In this document: in pieces, positions 28,533 to 38,840 of the stretch
How positions within the stretch are numbered: the stretch's first letter is position 1
Layout of the letters: the number at the start of each line of letters is the position of its first letter
Origin: Branchipolynoe longqiensis
Lineage: Eukaryota > Annelida > Polychaeta > Phyllodocida > Polynoidae
Reading direction: 5' to 3'
Assembly (NCBI GenBank): GCA_030323885.1
Contig: CM059199.1
Coordinates: 37,766,590 to 37,830,589, forward strand
DNA: 64,000 nucleotides
Program-made: the position numbers and the translations under genes
Notes under the pieces: generated by a model
Told to the model about the DNA's origin: nothing
Databases searched by the model: none
The model's input: only the letters and a program-made list of their open reading frames with translations

Positions 28533-31205
28533 TTGAGTAAGAACAGTAGGTTCAAGCGTCTCCCGTCAGTCAGTGACACTGGTCAGTTTCGGGGTGATGA
28601 CCATCACATTTTTAAGTGTGCGTTAAACTGTACTAGCTTACATAAAAAGGCACGTTATGCGTGGTATAATCCGTCAAGGCGGCGTTTAATTAAAAATAAT
28701 AATGATACCGCGAAATTGAATTTTGTCGATACACATACTGTAGGTATGGCGTCACATCAATCACCACTGACAGTAACTTCGCCACCGTCTGGGTTCGAAC
28801 AAGGCGATTATCATGGTAGCAGAAATGCTATGGTGTCGTCTACCTGCTCTTTATGTTTCAATATGATTGGGTCTGATACCCCGGATGATGGACTGGTACT
28901 CATGGACAGATTCGGTAACTGCCTAATGGCTGACTCGAATGTTGATTGTTTGGACTGTGTCTCAGTGTGTAAAGAATGCATACGCCTCTATATGCAGCCT
29001 GAAGTTAGCCCGGTCGCTAACTTAGTTAATGTTCCTTCTTGCACCCTTTCTCAATCTTGTGTGTCTGAGTTCCCATGTAATGTGTTGCAGGTTCCAGTTG
29101 TTTCTGTTCATTCTAGTACCAATAAGGTTGAAAAAGGGTGTAATTCTATTACTATTTCGGATGTTATGAATCCAATTTGTGTTCCTAGTGACACTGACCA
29201 TGACAAGGTTGTACTTGTCAGGAGTTCCGAGTTGGACTCACCCATCTTTATGGTTGATCATATGGGACGAGACAATGGTAGGATCGTCCCTGGTTCTTCT
29301 GAACTTGAAACAGTTGGTGGTCCTCCGCCTGTTGATGGTGTTATGCCTATTCTGTCACCGTTAAACTTTGAAGTTGATATGCAAGTTACTGGTTATAATG
29401 ATGTTGATGTTCTTGATGATATAACTGATACGCAGGTTTATGATGATGATGTCTCAAGTTTTTGTGATAAATCACCTCTAGATTGTAGAGCCGCAGTCTT
29501 GCGTATGTGGCCTAATGTAGATAGTACGTGTGATCTCGGTCTGAATTATTCAGACATTTATATGAAAGTTAGAGCTACAGGACTCCCGGATTATTTATCA
29601 GCTAAAATACCAGTACCGTCAGGATTGCATATTGCTAACTGGAAATCTTTATTGTTGGGGTACGAGGATATGGAAATCATATCATTTCTGGAATTTGGTT
29701 GGCCGGCCAACTTTACTGGTTCGTTTATTCCTACTTCAACAATACTTAACCATGCTCGTTCTAAGGAAGATTTGTTTTGGATTGATAATTATGTGCGGAC
29801 TGAATTGCTTCATGGAGCATTACTGGGTCCGTTTAATGAACCCCCATTTTACCCATGGGCACAAATTAGTCCTATTATGACCCGCCCCAAGAAGAATACT
29901 GATGAACGGAGAATAATAGTCGATCTTAGTTATCCGAAGGGGCGCAGTGTCAATGCGGGTATTAATAGGGGGTTCTATCAGGGCAAGCCTTATAAATATC
30001 ATTTACCAACCATTATGTCATTGGCAAAACAAATCACGAAACTGGGGGACGAATGTTTTATGTGGTCAATTGACCTAGCTAGGGCGTACAGGCAATTAAG
30101 AACCTGCCCCTTAAGTGTGCCTCTTTTTGGGATTAAAGTTGATAATAAATATTATTTTGACATTGCTCCGCCTTTTGGATGTCGTACATCGAGCATGGCT
30201 TGTGCAAGAACGACGGCGGCAGTGGTGTATCTGATGACAAAAATGGGATTCTTTACTTTATGTTTTTTAGACGATTTTGTGGGAGTAGAAAATTCTTTGG
30301 CGAAGGCACAAGAGGCGTATAATTACGTTTTTAAATTGACTGCATGTTTAGGTCTAAATTTAGCAGTACGTAAATGTACTCCTCCAACTCAAAAGCTGAT
30401 CTGGTTGGGTTATGAAATCGATTCAAAAAACTTGTTTATCCGTATACCTGACATAAAATTACTAGACATATTGATAGAATGTATAAAATGGGTGGTTGGT
30501 AGGGAAGTCACTCGAAAAAATGTGCAGCGATTAGTGGGGCGGTTACAATTTATTTCTAAATGTGTGATGTCTGCGCGGATTTTTATGAACCGTATTTTAG
30601 ATTTTCTTCGGGGAACGCCATTTATAGGAAAAGTCAGGGTACCGGATACTTTAATAAGGGATGTAGCTTGGTTTTTGCGTTTTTCAGAAGGCCATAATAG
30701 GTTGGTTTTGTTGCAACACTTACCTAGTAAAATATGGGTCATTGAATGCGATTTGTCGCTGCTCGGTGGCGGTGCATTCAGTCCGACACATTATTATTCT
30801 GAATTGTATACAACGAAATTTCTTGCTAATGGTTATCATATTGCGCAATTGGAGGCCTTTAATTTGGTGGTAGCTTTAAAAAATCTATCCCCCCCTGACC
30901 CTCATAATTATCAAATTATCATTAATACTGATAATGCTGCTTCCCAACAGGTGCTGTCTACTGGTGCTGGGAAGGATCCTGTCTTATGCGCCTCTGCCCG
31001 CGAGATCTGGAGGTTCGCTGCAACTTTTACTTGTGTGGTACAGGTTGTCCATAAGCCGGGAAAGGATCTAGTACTAGCGGATGCCCTAAGTAGGTTGTAT
31101 GTTGATAATAAATTTAAATTAATTGCTGATAAGTTATGTCAGGCTAAATTATTGACTAAAATACATGTTTCATATAGCGAGCAGGTTTTAGACGTGTCTT
31201 TATAG
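28533..31205 (+). CDS. Reverse transcriptase-RNase H polyprotein of the DIRS-order element
   Basis: 890 open codons counted from 28533, a GTG-free non-ATG position; an upstream start or frameshift from gag is possible. N-terminal about 330 residues are unassigned but hold a cysteine cluster (CSLC ... DCLDCVSVCKEC, roughly residues 107-152). RT follows: MWSIDLARAYRQLRTCPLS with catalytic Asp about 514, PPFGCRTSS, and FLDD (Asp 580-581; Phe replaces the usual Tyr of YxDD). RNase H shows the four acidic residues: D740 in IECDLSLLGGGAF, E774 in QLEAFNL, D800 in INTDNAA, D850 in LADALSR. All catalytic positions are present, so the enzyme could be active. It overlaps the recombinase frame by 14 bases. 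Confidence 0.9.
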   Translation: MSKNSRFKRLPSVSDTGQFRGDDHHIFKCALNCTSLHKKARYAWYNPSRRRLIKNNNDTAKLNFVDTHTVGMASHQSPLTVTSPPSGFEQGDYHGSRNAMVSSTCSLCFNMIGSDTPDDGLVLMDRFGNCLMADSNVDCLDCVSVCKECIRLYMQPEVSPVANLVNVPSCTLSQSCVSEFPCNVLQVPVVSVHSSTNKVEKGCNSITISDVMNPICVPSDTDHDKVVLVRSSELDSPIFMVDHMGRDNGRIVPGSSELETVGGPPPVDGVMPILSPLNFEVDMQVTGYNDVDVLDDITDTQVYDDDVSSFCDKSPLDCRAAVLRMWPNVDSTCDLGLNYSDIYMKVRATGLPDYLSAKIPVPSGLHIANWKSLLLGYEDMEIISFLEFGWPANFTGSFIPTSTILNHARSKEDLFWIDNYVRTELLHGALLGPFNEPPFYPWAQISPIMTRPKKNTDERRIIVDLSYPKGRSVNAGINRGFYQGKPYKYHLPTIMSLAKQITKLGDECFMWSIDLARAYRQLRTCPLSVPLFGIKVDNKYYFDIAPPFGCRTSSMACARTTAAVVYLMTKMGFFTLCFLDDFVGVENSLAKAQEAYNYVFKLTACLGLNLAVRKCTPPTQKLIWLGYEIDSKNLFIRIPDIKLLDILIECIKWVVGREVTRKNVQRLVGRLQFISKCVMSARIFMNRILDFLRGTPFIGKVRVPDTLIRDVAWFLRFSEGHNRLVLLQHLPSKIWVIECDLSLLGGGAFSPTHYYSELYTTKFLANGYHIAQLEAFNLVVALKNLSPPDPHNYQIIINTDNAASQQVLSTGAGKDPVLCASAREIWRFAATFTCVVQVVHKPGKDLVLADALSRLYVDNKFKLIADKLCQAKLLTKIHVSYSEQVLDVSL

Positions 31206-32178
31206 TGCCGCTCTGCATGTTGATAATTTTGTTGTTTGCCTTTATCAACTTGCAGAAAATAGACGGGCTTTAGTACATAGGATAGGAGTGTACTTCTCGG
31301 CAGGACTAGCAGAAGGGACATGGAGGAATAAAAGGGTACAATTTAGGGAGTATCTAATGTTTTGTAATAATATTGGAGACAATCCTAAGAAACCCAAACT
31401 AAAGACGGTAATGGTATACGCTTTATATTTAAATGATAAATTAAAAACTGAAGGAGCTGTAAAAAATTATATGAGTGGGGCAGGGACTTGGATAAGATTG
31501 ATGAAGGGAAGTACTGATTCATTTGACTGTTATGCTATGACATTAATTAAAGCTGGAATAGGTCAATTAAAAAATAACGCTGTAAATAGAGCTTATCCGT
31601 TGAAAATTAAGCATATTAAAATGATGATCATAAAATTTAAAAAGATTAAAGATAATGGACTTGTGTTAATTGCTGCATTACTAATAGGTTATCTATGTTT
31701 ATTAAGACAGTCTAATTTATTTTATTCCGAGGTATCTGGAGATAGCGGTCACATGTTGCTCAGAGGGGACATCAAGGCACACGAAACACACCTAACAATA
31801 ACAGTTAGGAGCACTAAAACGACACACCGTCCTGAAGATGTGTTCAGTATTGAGCTACCAAAAGGGGCAAGTTGCAACTTCTGCCCAGTGCGTGCTTGGT
31901 CGAAATACATCCGACTGACTCCGGTACATAAGGCCGCCCCAGCTTTCATCTTGAACAATGGGGAGCCGCTGACTGCCATAGTGTTTAAAAAATGTATGCA
32001 AGCTGCATTGAAATCTTGTGGACTTCCCTGGTGGCCATTGGTGACGTGTCATAGTCTACGGCGAGGGGGAGCGCAGGAGTATGCACGATTCGGAATGCCC
32101 GTAGAGTGCATAAAGGCACTTGGGAGATGGAAATCCGATAGGGTATTTGATTATGTCAATAAACATGTATTGAGTTAG
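31192..32178 (+). CDS. Tyrosine recombinase of the DIRS-order element
   Basis: Open from 31192 (just after an in-frame TAG) to TAG at 32178, about 328 codons, overlapping the RT frame end. N-terminal SAM-like region: GTWRNKRVQFREYLMFCNN. Catalytic region: first Arg in LLRQSNLFYSE, then HSLRRGGAQEYARFG (His and second Arg), GRWKSD, and Tyr in FDYVNKHV close to the C-terminus. This R-HxxR-W-Y set is complete and is the DIRS/Ngaro type rather than a phage or Crypton integrase. Confidence 0.9.
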   Translation, partial: TCLYSAALHVDNFVVCLYQLAENRRALVHRIGVYFSAGLAEGTWRNKRVQFREYLMFCNNIGDNPKKPKLKTVMVYALYLNDKLKTEGAVKNYMSGAGTWIRLMKGSTDSFDCYAMTLIKAGIGQLKNNAVNRAYPLKIKHIKMMIIKFKKIKDNGLVLIAALLIGYLCLLRQSNLFYSEVSGDSGHMLLRGDIKAHETHLTITVRSTKTTHRPEDVFSIELPKGASCNFCPVRAWSKYIRLTPVHKAAPAFILNNGEPLTAIVFKKCMQAALKSCGLPWWPLVTCHSLRRGGAQEYARFGMPVECIKALGRWKSDRVFDYVNKHVLS

Positions 32179-32179
32179 G

Positions 32180-32222
32180 AATCATCATCTCTCCTGTCCC
32201 TAATTTGGCTGAGAGATGATGA
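32180..32222 (+). other. Hairpin just after the recombinase stop
   Basis: ATCATCATCTCTC at 32180-32192 pairs perfectly with GAGAGATGATGAT at 32210-32222 around a 17-base loop. It may be a processing signal or part of an internal complementary region; function inferred only from position. Confidence 0.5.
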
Positions 32223-32749
32223 TCCCAGTGTGCAATGTAACGAATGTTGCTGTGTGAAGTAATAGTGCGAATGTGGTTGAGTGTGCCAGATGTGAGCTGA
32301 TGAAGTGACCGTGATCTGTGGTAGCTGCGTCATCATGTCTTCGGTTTCCAGTTTTTATTACAGAAATGAATATGCTCAGAAGTATATCTTATAGTAGTAT
32401 GATAGTACAATCACGGATTGACCTGCATATAAGTAATTGAATTATGAATTAGTATTTGACTCCAATAATACCTGCACATAAGTAATGAATAGTAATTTAG
32501 AAAAAAGACTGAGGTTGTACTACCTGCTGAAATAGAATAATTAAAGCTGATTATCTCAATTGTATTATTGAGAAAAGCTGATCAATATTGTTTAATAAAA
32601 AGTGTAGTCCAAAAGGGCTGCTGTAAAATTTATTAAGCTCAAATAATAAATTTATTAGCCAAAAAAAGTTATTATCTGTGTCTGGTTTTGAATTATGGTA
32701 GTAATATTACTAATAACTACAATAATACTGATGATGATAACAATTGATT

Positions 32750-32842
32750 AGTTGTTGGATGGCTTTACGTCCTTGCAAATCTAAGCTCATATCAGGAGGG
32801 GAACTGTATGTGCCTCTAAATAATAATGACTTAATATTGTAG
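32750..32842 (-). mobile_element. SINE-A tail fragment, right flank of the DIRS-order element
   Basis: CTTTACGTCCTTGCAAATCT, then CTGTATGTGCCTCTAAAT. Confidence 0.6.
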
Positions 32843-32844
32843 AT

Positions 32845-33247
32845 AAAAGATTCACCCGGTACTTGTAGTACACGGGTGAATGGCAACGTAGTCTAAATAC
32901 GCCCGAACATAGCTTTAGTATGGAACAGGGAGTAGAATGTCTGCCTCCAGTATCAAATGGATATTTATATATGCACAGAGTTGGTGAAATGGGAGAGAAT
33001 GCAAAAAGACAAGATGGCGGCCGTAGAACGCCGTCAATTTCACTTTTAAATCTTATTAAACTAGATATTATATTATATTTTTCAACTCAAAGGTAGCGGG
33101 CTAATAATAAGACAGATGTCAAGAATAATTGTTGCTTCTTACATTGTGAAATTAGGCTCTCATTTCATTGACCCGTTTTTTCGACAGCTTTTACATAGGG
33201 TTGGTTTGCACCCCTACTGCAGCAGTACGGGGTGAATCTTGTATCTA
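32845..33247. mobile_element. TA-flanked MITE, second copy
   Basis: GATAAAAGATTCACCCGGTA to GGGGTGAATCTTGTATC, TA on both sides; just beyond the DIRS-order element. Confidence 0.8.
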
Positions 33248-33439
33248 TTAATATTGATGCTAACAGCATCAACAATAATGGCGATGATAATAATAACGAT
33301 GATAATAATAAATGATGGGTTTATTAATTATTTTGAAATCGGGAGGGGTTTCTGGATATTATTTAACATAGTGTAGTGGTCTACACTGACCTCAGACAAG
33401 GAACCGCATAGACAGGTAGGCGTGGGTAGTGGGCTGACA

Positions 33440-33620
33440 TCAGGGAACCTAGGTGGTGTAATGGTTAGCACACTGGCCCGGAATGCAAAGAGATGTGGGT
33501 TTGAGACAATCACCACTGGTCTCTTCGCTCCTAGCGGTGGAATGCAGAACGACGTGGCTGCAGTCCACATGACCCACATTCCGGCCGATGACCAGTGTGC
33601 ACGAAGCGTGCAATCAGAAA
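33440..33620 (+). mobile_element. tRNA-Gln-like SINE fragment
   Basis: GTGGTGTAATGGTTAGCACA and GGAATGCAAAGAGATGTGGG match the module of the 13-kb repeat. Confidence 0.65.
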
Positions 33621-33628
33621 ATAGTATA

Positions 33629-33806
33629 CAGTAAAACCTCTCTAAATCGACCGACCTTAGGACCGACTTTAAGTGGTCCATTTAGGGAGGTGGTCGGTTT
33701 AGGGAGTTAGAATATGGTTACAATGGTGTTGTTGGGACCCAAATAAAGCGGTCGATATAGGGGAGTGGTCGATCTGTGGAGGTGGTCGGTTAGAGAGACT
33801 TTACTG
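33629..33806. mobile_element. MITE family P
   Basis: CAGTAAAACCTCTCTAAATC to GACTTTACTG with TA on both sides. Confidence 0.88.
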
Positions 33807-33823
33807 TATATAGATAACATATA

Positions 33824-34028
33824 TTTGTTTGTTTGTTGTTTTATGTCCTATCAACATCTAAGGTCATATCAGGACGGGCACTGACTTGTGACAGTGCGCA
33901 CTCATGTCGACTTTATAGTGCTGTCCTACTGGGAAACCAAGCCACCGGCACCATTACCCGATATCCCACTCAGTCACATTATCCTGACACTGAACCAACC
34001 AGTCCTTACCCTATCCTAATAATGCAGC
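33824..34028 (-). mobile_element. SINE-A, truncated at the head side
   Basis: (GTTT)n tail to ACCCTATCCTAATAATGCAG, then a P-family MITE; part of a local duplication. Confidence 0.82.
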
Positions 34029-34032
34029 AATA

Positions 34033-34209
34033 CTGTAAACCGCTCTAATTCGACCGACCTTAGAACCGACTTTAAGTGGTCCATTTAGGGAGGTGGTCGG
34101 TTTAGGGAGTTAGAATATGGTTACAGTGGTATTGTTGGGACCCAAATAAAGCAGTCGATATAGGGGAGTGGTCGATCTGTGGAGGTGGTCGGTTAGAGAG
34201 GCTTTACTG
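34033..34209. mobile_element. MITE family P
   Basis: CTGTAAACCGCTCTAATTCG to GGCTTTACTG; near copy of the one at 33629, followed by the same flank. Confidence 0.85.
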
Positions 34210-34227
34210 TATATAGATAACATATAT

Positions 34228-34563
34228 TTGTTTGTTTGTTGTTTTACGTCCTAGCAACATCTAAGGCCATTTCAGGACGGGTACCGACTTGTGACAGTGC
34301 ACACTCCTGGCGACTTTATAGTGCTGTCCCACTGGGAAACCAGGCCGCCGGCACCATGACCCGATATCCCACTCAGTCACATTATCCTGACACTGAGCCA
34401 ACCAGTCCTTGTCCTATCCTAATAATGCCAAGCGCCAGGCTAGGAAGCAACACGTATAAATTTTTATGTCATTGTTTTGATTCGACCAGGATTCGAACCC
34501 ATGACCCCATGATCTACCATTATGGGAGACGGACGCTCTAACTCATTTGACCATCCCGTCTGG
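34228..34563 (-). mobile_element. SINE-A, full length
   Basis: Tail to head; B-box region GATTCGAACCCATGACC reversed, head ending GACCATCCCGTCTGG. Confidence 0.9.
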
Positions 34564-34589
34564 TCCGAGATACATAACATATATAAGCT

Positions 34590-35316
34590 CTTGATTGGTT
34601 GGATCAGTGTCTGGATAATGTGACTGAGTGGGGATATCAGATCATGACTGAGTGGGGATATCAGTGTAAAATGGCTAAAGCTCGAATCTGTGGTTGTGTA
34701 GGCACGCTATAGTGAAATCAATACAGACAAAGAGAAAGGAAGAGTATAAAGTGTAAAGAAGGAGAGACAGTCAAGCCCTCTGGTTTATTATTTATATGGT
34801 TACATAGGTTCATTGTAGAGTATCATCCCACCCCTTTCCCCCAATGTGAAACAAGCATTTTTGGCCCTAGCAATAGGGATCCAGCATTCCTGGTCCCCAT
34901 GGTTACCAGTGGTCTGCCCACCACCACCAAGCTGTATGGCCCCATGGCCACCACCATCCTTGACCCTGGGTGTGGTGAACCTCCCCAGCAGAGGGGGAGC
35001 GGTAGGCCCTGAGTGCCCCTTACACACAGCCCTGCCAGCACCACTATGTCTATTTACATCCCACTCAGGCACCACCAGCCCTTACATATGTATACATGCG
35101 CCTGGTCATGTACACCTGATCAGTAATAGAACATTTGCATTCCCCCCTATGTCGAATATCGGAATATTTTACATCAGGTCATGGTGCTGGTAGCCTGGTC
35201 TCCCAGTTGGGCAGGTTATAAAGTCGCCACGAGTGCACATTGCTACAAGTTAGTACCCGTCCTGATATGACCTTAGATGTTGCCAGGACGTAAAACAACA
35301 ACAACCAACCCTGGGT
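34590..35316 (+). mobile_element. SINE-A split by the solo LTR
   Basis: Halves 34590-34664 and 35174-35316; the left half also has a short internal duplication of GACTGAGTGGGGATATCAG. Confidence 0.8.
34665..35173 (-). mobile_element. Solo LTR, 509 bp, with TCAG duplication
   Basis: Ends TGTAAAAT / ATTTTACA, flanked by TCAG at 34661-34664 and 35174-35177, splitting a SINE-A. On the minus strand TATAAATAATAAA near 34790 offers a TATA box or polyadenylation signal. A 4-bp duplication and TG-CA ends fit a Gypsy-type LTR. No internal retroviral genes are present. Confidence 0.75.
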
Positions 35317-35462
35317 TATGACTCGGTCAAAATGTTTCTCGATTAGAAATGACGGTTCATTGGCAACATGGGCTCTCGGGTCTCCAAGCTCCATATCGAG
35401 CATTAATTGGTTAATATTTGCACTTACGTAGACATGGCCCGTCGGCGCTGTGTAACCTCCAC

Positions 35463-36990
35463 ATCCTACCATTCCAACCACCTCCTTCTCAAGTAGAACC
35501 GGAAGCACGTGACTAGCAAGGTGCTGGCTGAAAGAAGGCAGACCCCATTCCGACCACCTCCTTCTCAAGTAGAACCGGAAGCACGTGACTAGCAAGGTGC
35601 TGGCTGAAAGAAGGCAGACCCCATTCCGACTACCTCCTTCTCAAGTAGAACCTGAAGCACGTGACTAGCAAGGTGTTGGCTGAAATAAGGCAGACCCCAT
35701 TCCGACCACCTCCTTCTCAAGTAGAAAAGGAAGCACGTGATCAGCAAGGTGTTGGCTGAAAGAAGGCAGACCCCATTCCGATCACCTCCTTCTCAAGTAG
35801 AACCTGAAGCACGTGACTAGCAAGCTGTTGGCTGAGAGAAGGCAGACCCCATTCCGACCACCTCCTTCTCAAATAGAACCTGAAGCACGTGACTAGCAAG
35901 CTGTTGGCTGAAAGAAGGCAGACCCCATTCCGACCACCTCCTTCTCAAGTAGAACCGGAAGCACGTGACTAGCAAGGTGCTGGCTGAAAGAAGGCAGACC
36001 CCATTCCGACCACCTCCTTCTCAAATAGAACCTGAAGCACGTGACTAGCAAGGTGTTGGCTGAAATAAGGCAGACCCCATTCCGACCACCTCCTTCTCAA
36101 GTAGAAAAGGAAGCACGTGATCAGCAAGGTGTTGGCTGAAAGAAGGCAGACCCCATTCCGATCACCTCCTTCTCAAGTAGAACCTGAAGCCCGTGACTGG
36201 CAAGCTGTTGGCTGAAAGAAGGCAGACCCCATTCCGACCACCTACTTCTCAAATAGAACCTGAAGCATGTGACTAGCAAGGTGTTGGCTGAAAGAAGGCA
36301 GACCCCATTCCGACCACCTCCTTCTCAAGTAGAACCGGAAGCACGTGACTAGCAAGGTGCTGGCTGAAAGAAGGCAGACCCCATTCCGACCACCTCCTTC
36401 TCAAGTAGAACCGGAAGCACGTGACTAGCAAGGTGCTGGCTGAAAGAAGGCAGACCCCATTCCGACCACCTCCTTCTCAAGTAGAACCGGAAGCACGTGA
36501 CTAGCAAGCTGTTGGCTGAAAGAAGGCAGACCCCATTCCGACCACCTCCTTCTCAAGTAGAACCGGAAGCACGTGACTAGCAAGCTGTTGGCTGAAAGAA
36601 GGTAGACCCCATTCCGACCACCTCCTTCTCAAATAGAACCTGAAGCACGTGACTAGCAAGGTGTTGGCTGAAAGAAGGCAGACCCCATTCCGACCACCTC
36701 CTTCTCAAGTAGAACCGGAAGCACATGACTAGCAAGGTGCTGGCTGAAAGAATGCAGACCCCATTCTGACCACCTCCTTCTCAAATAGAACCTGAAGCAT
36801 ATGACTAGCAAGGTGTTGGCTGAAAGAAGGCAGACCCCATTCTGACCACTTCCTTCTCAACTAGAACCGGAAGCACGTGACTAGCTAGGTGTTGGCTGAA
36901 AGAAGGCAGACCCCATTCCGACCACCTCCTTCTCAAGTAGAACCGGAAGCACATGACTAGCAAGGTGCTGGCTGAAAGAATGCAGACCCC
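35463..36990. repeat. 76-bp satellite, about 20 units, with E-box
   Basis: CATTCC starts at 35470, 35546, 35622, 35698 and so on. Most units hold GAAGCACGTGAC, often as CCGGAAGCACGTGAC. 76 is not a multiple of 3, so it is not coding. Confidence 0.93.
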
Positions 36991-37304
36991 AAAATTAAAA
37001 CAATGCATATATGAAGCAAAGATATGCATAGCTGCACATATATGCCATGAATATAATTATATATATATATAATTATATATATAAGGACATAATAAATGAT
37101 ATAATACGTATACTTATAACAACATAACAACAGAAATGGAGAAGAAAATAGGACATTTGCAATACATACTCATAAACACACCACGATGATATCTGTCAGT
37201 GAATCCCTGATACAGAACTAACTAAGCAGCCATTGCTCTAACCAGGTAAGTTTACTTCCGATACCCGATATCCAGATAATAAATAAGTACATTTGCAATA
37301 CATG

Positions 37305-37560
37305 TGGTATATTAGTTGATTAATCAGGAGAAATTTCAATCGCAGACGATTTGTCTTACTCATTCCATTGCTCCTTGCCCTATCCTAAGAATGCTGAACG
37401 CCAGGAACTAACACATATCTGAATGCTGAAGGCTAGGAACTAACAAATGTCAGTTTTTAAGTCATTGGTTTTACTTGACATGGGCTCAAACCCACGATCC
37501 CACGATCTACCAAAACGGGAGACGGACGGTATAACTCATTCGGCCTATTTAATCGGCTTA
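37305..37560 (-). mobile_element. SINE-A2 (short-tail subtype)
   Basis: GGTATATTAGTTGATTAATC tail, duplicated GAATGCTGAACGCCAGGAAC, head CGGGAGACGGACGG. Confidence 0.75.
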
Positions 37561-37737
37561 GACAAAGCGGTGCATAAGTGCTTGTTTGTGGTAATTCGGC
37601 GATTTCTACCGACACCCCACCCCTATAATCCCATTGGTCCCTACCTGTAACGATAGCGGAAAGAACTAATGTTTAGGATAGGGCTCCAGATCTAAGGCCC
37701 TGGGAGGCACCCAAAGCCACAGAAGCCAGCACATGTC

Positions 37738-37975
37738 TGGTTGTTAGGTTGTACGTCCTAGCAACATCTAAGGACATATCATATACCGACTTGTGACAGT
37801 GCGCACTCATAGTCATACTCATAGCGACCTTACAATGCTGTCCCACTTGAATATCATGCTGGTGGCACATTGACTCGATCTCCAACTCAGCCACATTATC
37901 CTGATACTGAGCTAAACAGTCCTTGCCTTATCCTATTAATACTGAGCACCTGGCTAGGTAGTGAAGAGTATGAAT
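37738..37975 (-). mobile_element. SINE-A fragment
   Basis: GTACGTCCTAGCAACATCTA to CACCTGGCTAGGTAGTGAAG. Confidence 0.75.
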
Positions 37976-37982
37976 TTTATAT

Positions 37983-38100
37983 TTGTTTGTTTAACGACCC
38001 CCCCCCCCCCGCACACACACAAAATTAAAATACATCGGCTATTTGGAGTCATACAGTGGTTAAGTATAACAATATTTATATATTAAGTACTAACAACAGA
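37983..38100 (-). mobile_element. LINE family X 3' tip
   Basis: In reverse complement: AACCACTGTATGACTCCAAA, TAGCCGATGTATTTT, a G-run and (AAAC)n. Confidence 0.55.
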
Positions 38101-38169
38101 ACATAGAAATGGAAGGGTGAGAGTTGTGTAGTCTGCGCCTGCCTTTACACGCTCCCAGTCACACCGGGC

Positions 38170-38840
38170 GCGATGTCCTAATTAGTAGAGCGCGGGGCTC
38201 GCGTGCGGAAGGTCGGGAGTTCGGTCGAGTCAAACCAATGAGTTTAAAGTTGATACTTGTCGCTTCCTAGCCTGGCACTCTGCGTTAATAGGATAGGGCA
38301 AGGACTGGTTAGCTCAGTGTCAGAATAATGTGATTGAGTGGGATATCGGGTCATGGTGCCCGGCAGCCTTGATCTCCCAGTGGGGCAGCACTATGAAGTC
38401 GTCATGGGTGGTTGGTTGTTGAAGTTTTACGTCCTGGCAGCATCTAAGGTCATATCAGCATGGGTACCGACTTGTGACAGTGCACAGTGACAGTGCACAC
38501 TCATGGCAACTTTATAGTGCTGCCACACTTGGAAATCAGGCTGCTGGCACCATAACCCAATATCCCACTCAGTCACATTATCCTGACACTGAGTGAACCA
38601 GTCCTTGCCTACCCGAACACCTGGCTAGGAAGCAACAAGTGTCATTTTTACGTCATTGGTTTGACTCGAACAGGGTTCAAACCCGTGGGTTCGAATCCCA
38701 CGATCTCCCAAAACGGGAGACGGACGCTCAACTCATTCGGCCATCCCCTTTGGTCGTCATGAGTGCGCACTGTTCCAAGACAGTACCCGTCCTGATATGA
38801 CCTTGCTAGGACGCATAGCCACAAACAGACCAACCCCCGC
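38170..38840 (+). mobile_element. SINE-A, second head subtype, split by another SINE-A
   Basis: Parts 38170-38406 and 38753-38840. Head AGTAGAGCGCGGGGCTCGCG. Confidence 0.85.
38407..38752 (-). mobile_element. SINE-A, complete insertion with GTCGTCATG duplication
   Basis: GTCGTCATG at 38398-38406 and 38753-38761 flanks exactly 346 bp, giving the full-length unit: head beginning GGGGATGGCCGAATGAG on the minus strand, tail AACAACCAACCACC. Confidence 0.9.

Larger units (their letters stand above)
26820..32740 (+). mobile_element. Tyrosine-recombinase retroelement (DIRS order, Ngaro-like), nearly intact
   Basis: Order gag-like region, RT-RNase H, tyrosine recombinase, all on the plus strand, without LTRs, integrase or protease. 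DIRS-order elements integrate through a circular DNA intermediate using the recombinase and leave no target duplication. The lack of a methyltransferase domain and recombinase-last order fit Ngaro better than DIRS1. Ends are approximate: I could not find clean split direct repeats. The RT and recombinase frames are open, so the copy is young or under constraint, although gag is damaged. Confidence 0.85.

Noticed and set aside
34800..35193. Overlapping 70-115 codon frames in a GC-rich block
   Set aside because: The block lies inside a solo LTR with clear ends and target duplication; frames are open on both strands without a domain.
35179..37029. Frames such as LVTCFRFYLRRRWSEWGLPS
   Set aside because: They read through the 76-bp satellite, whose unit length is not a multiple of three.
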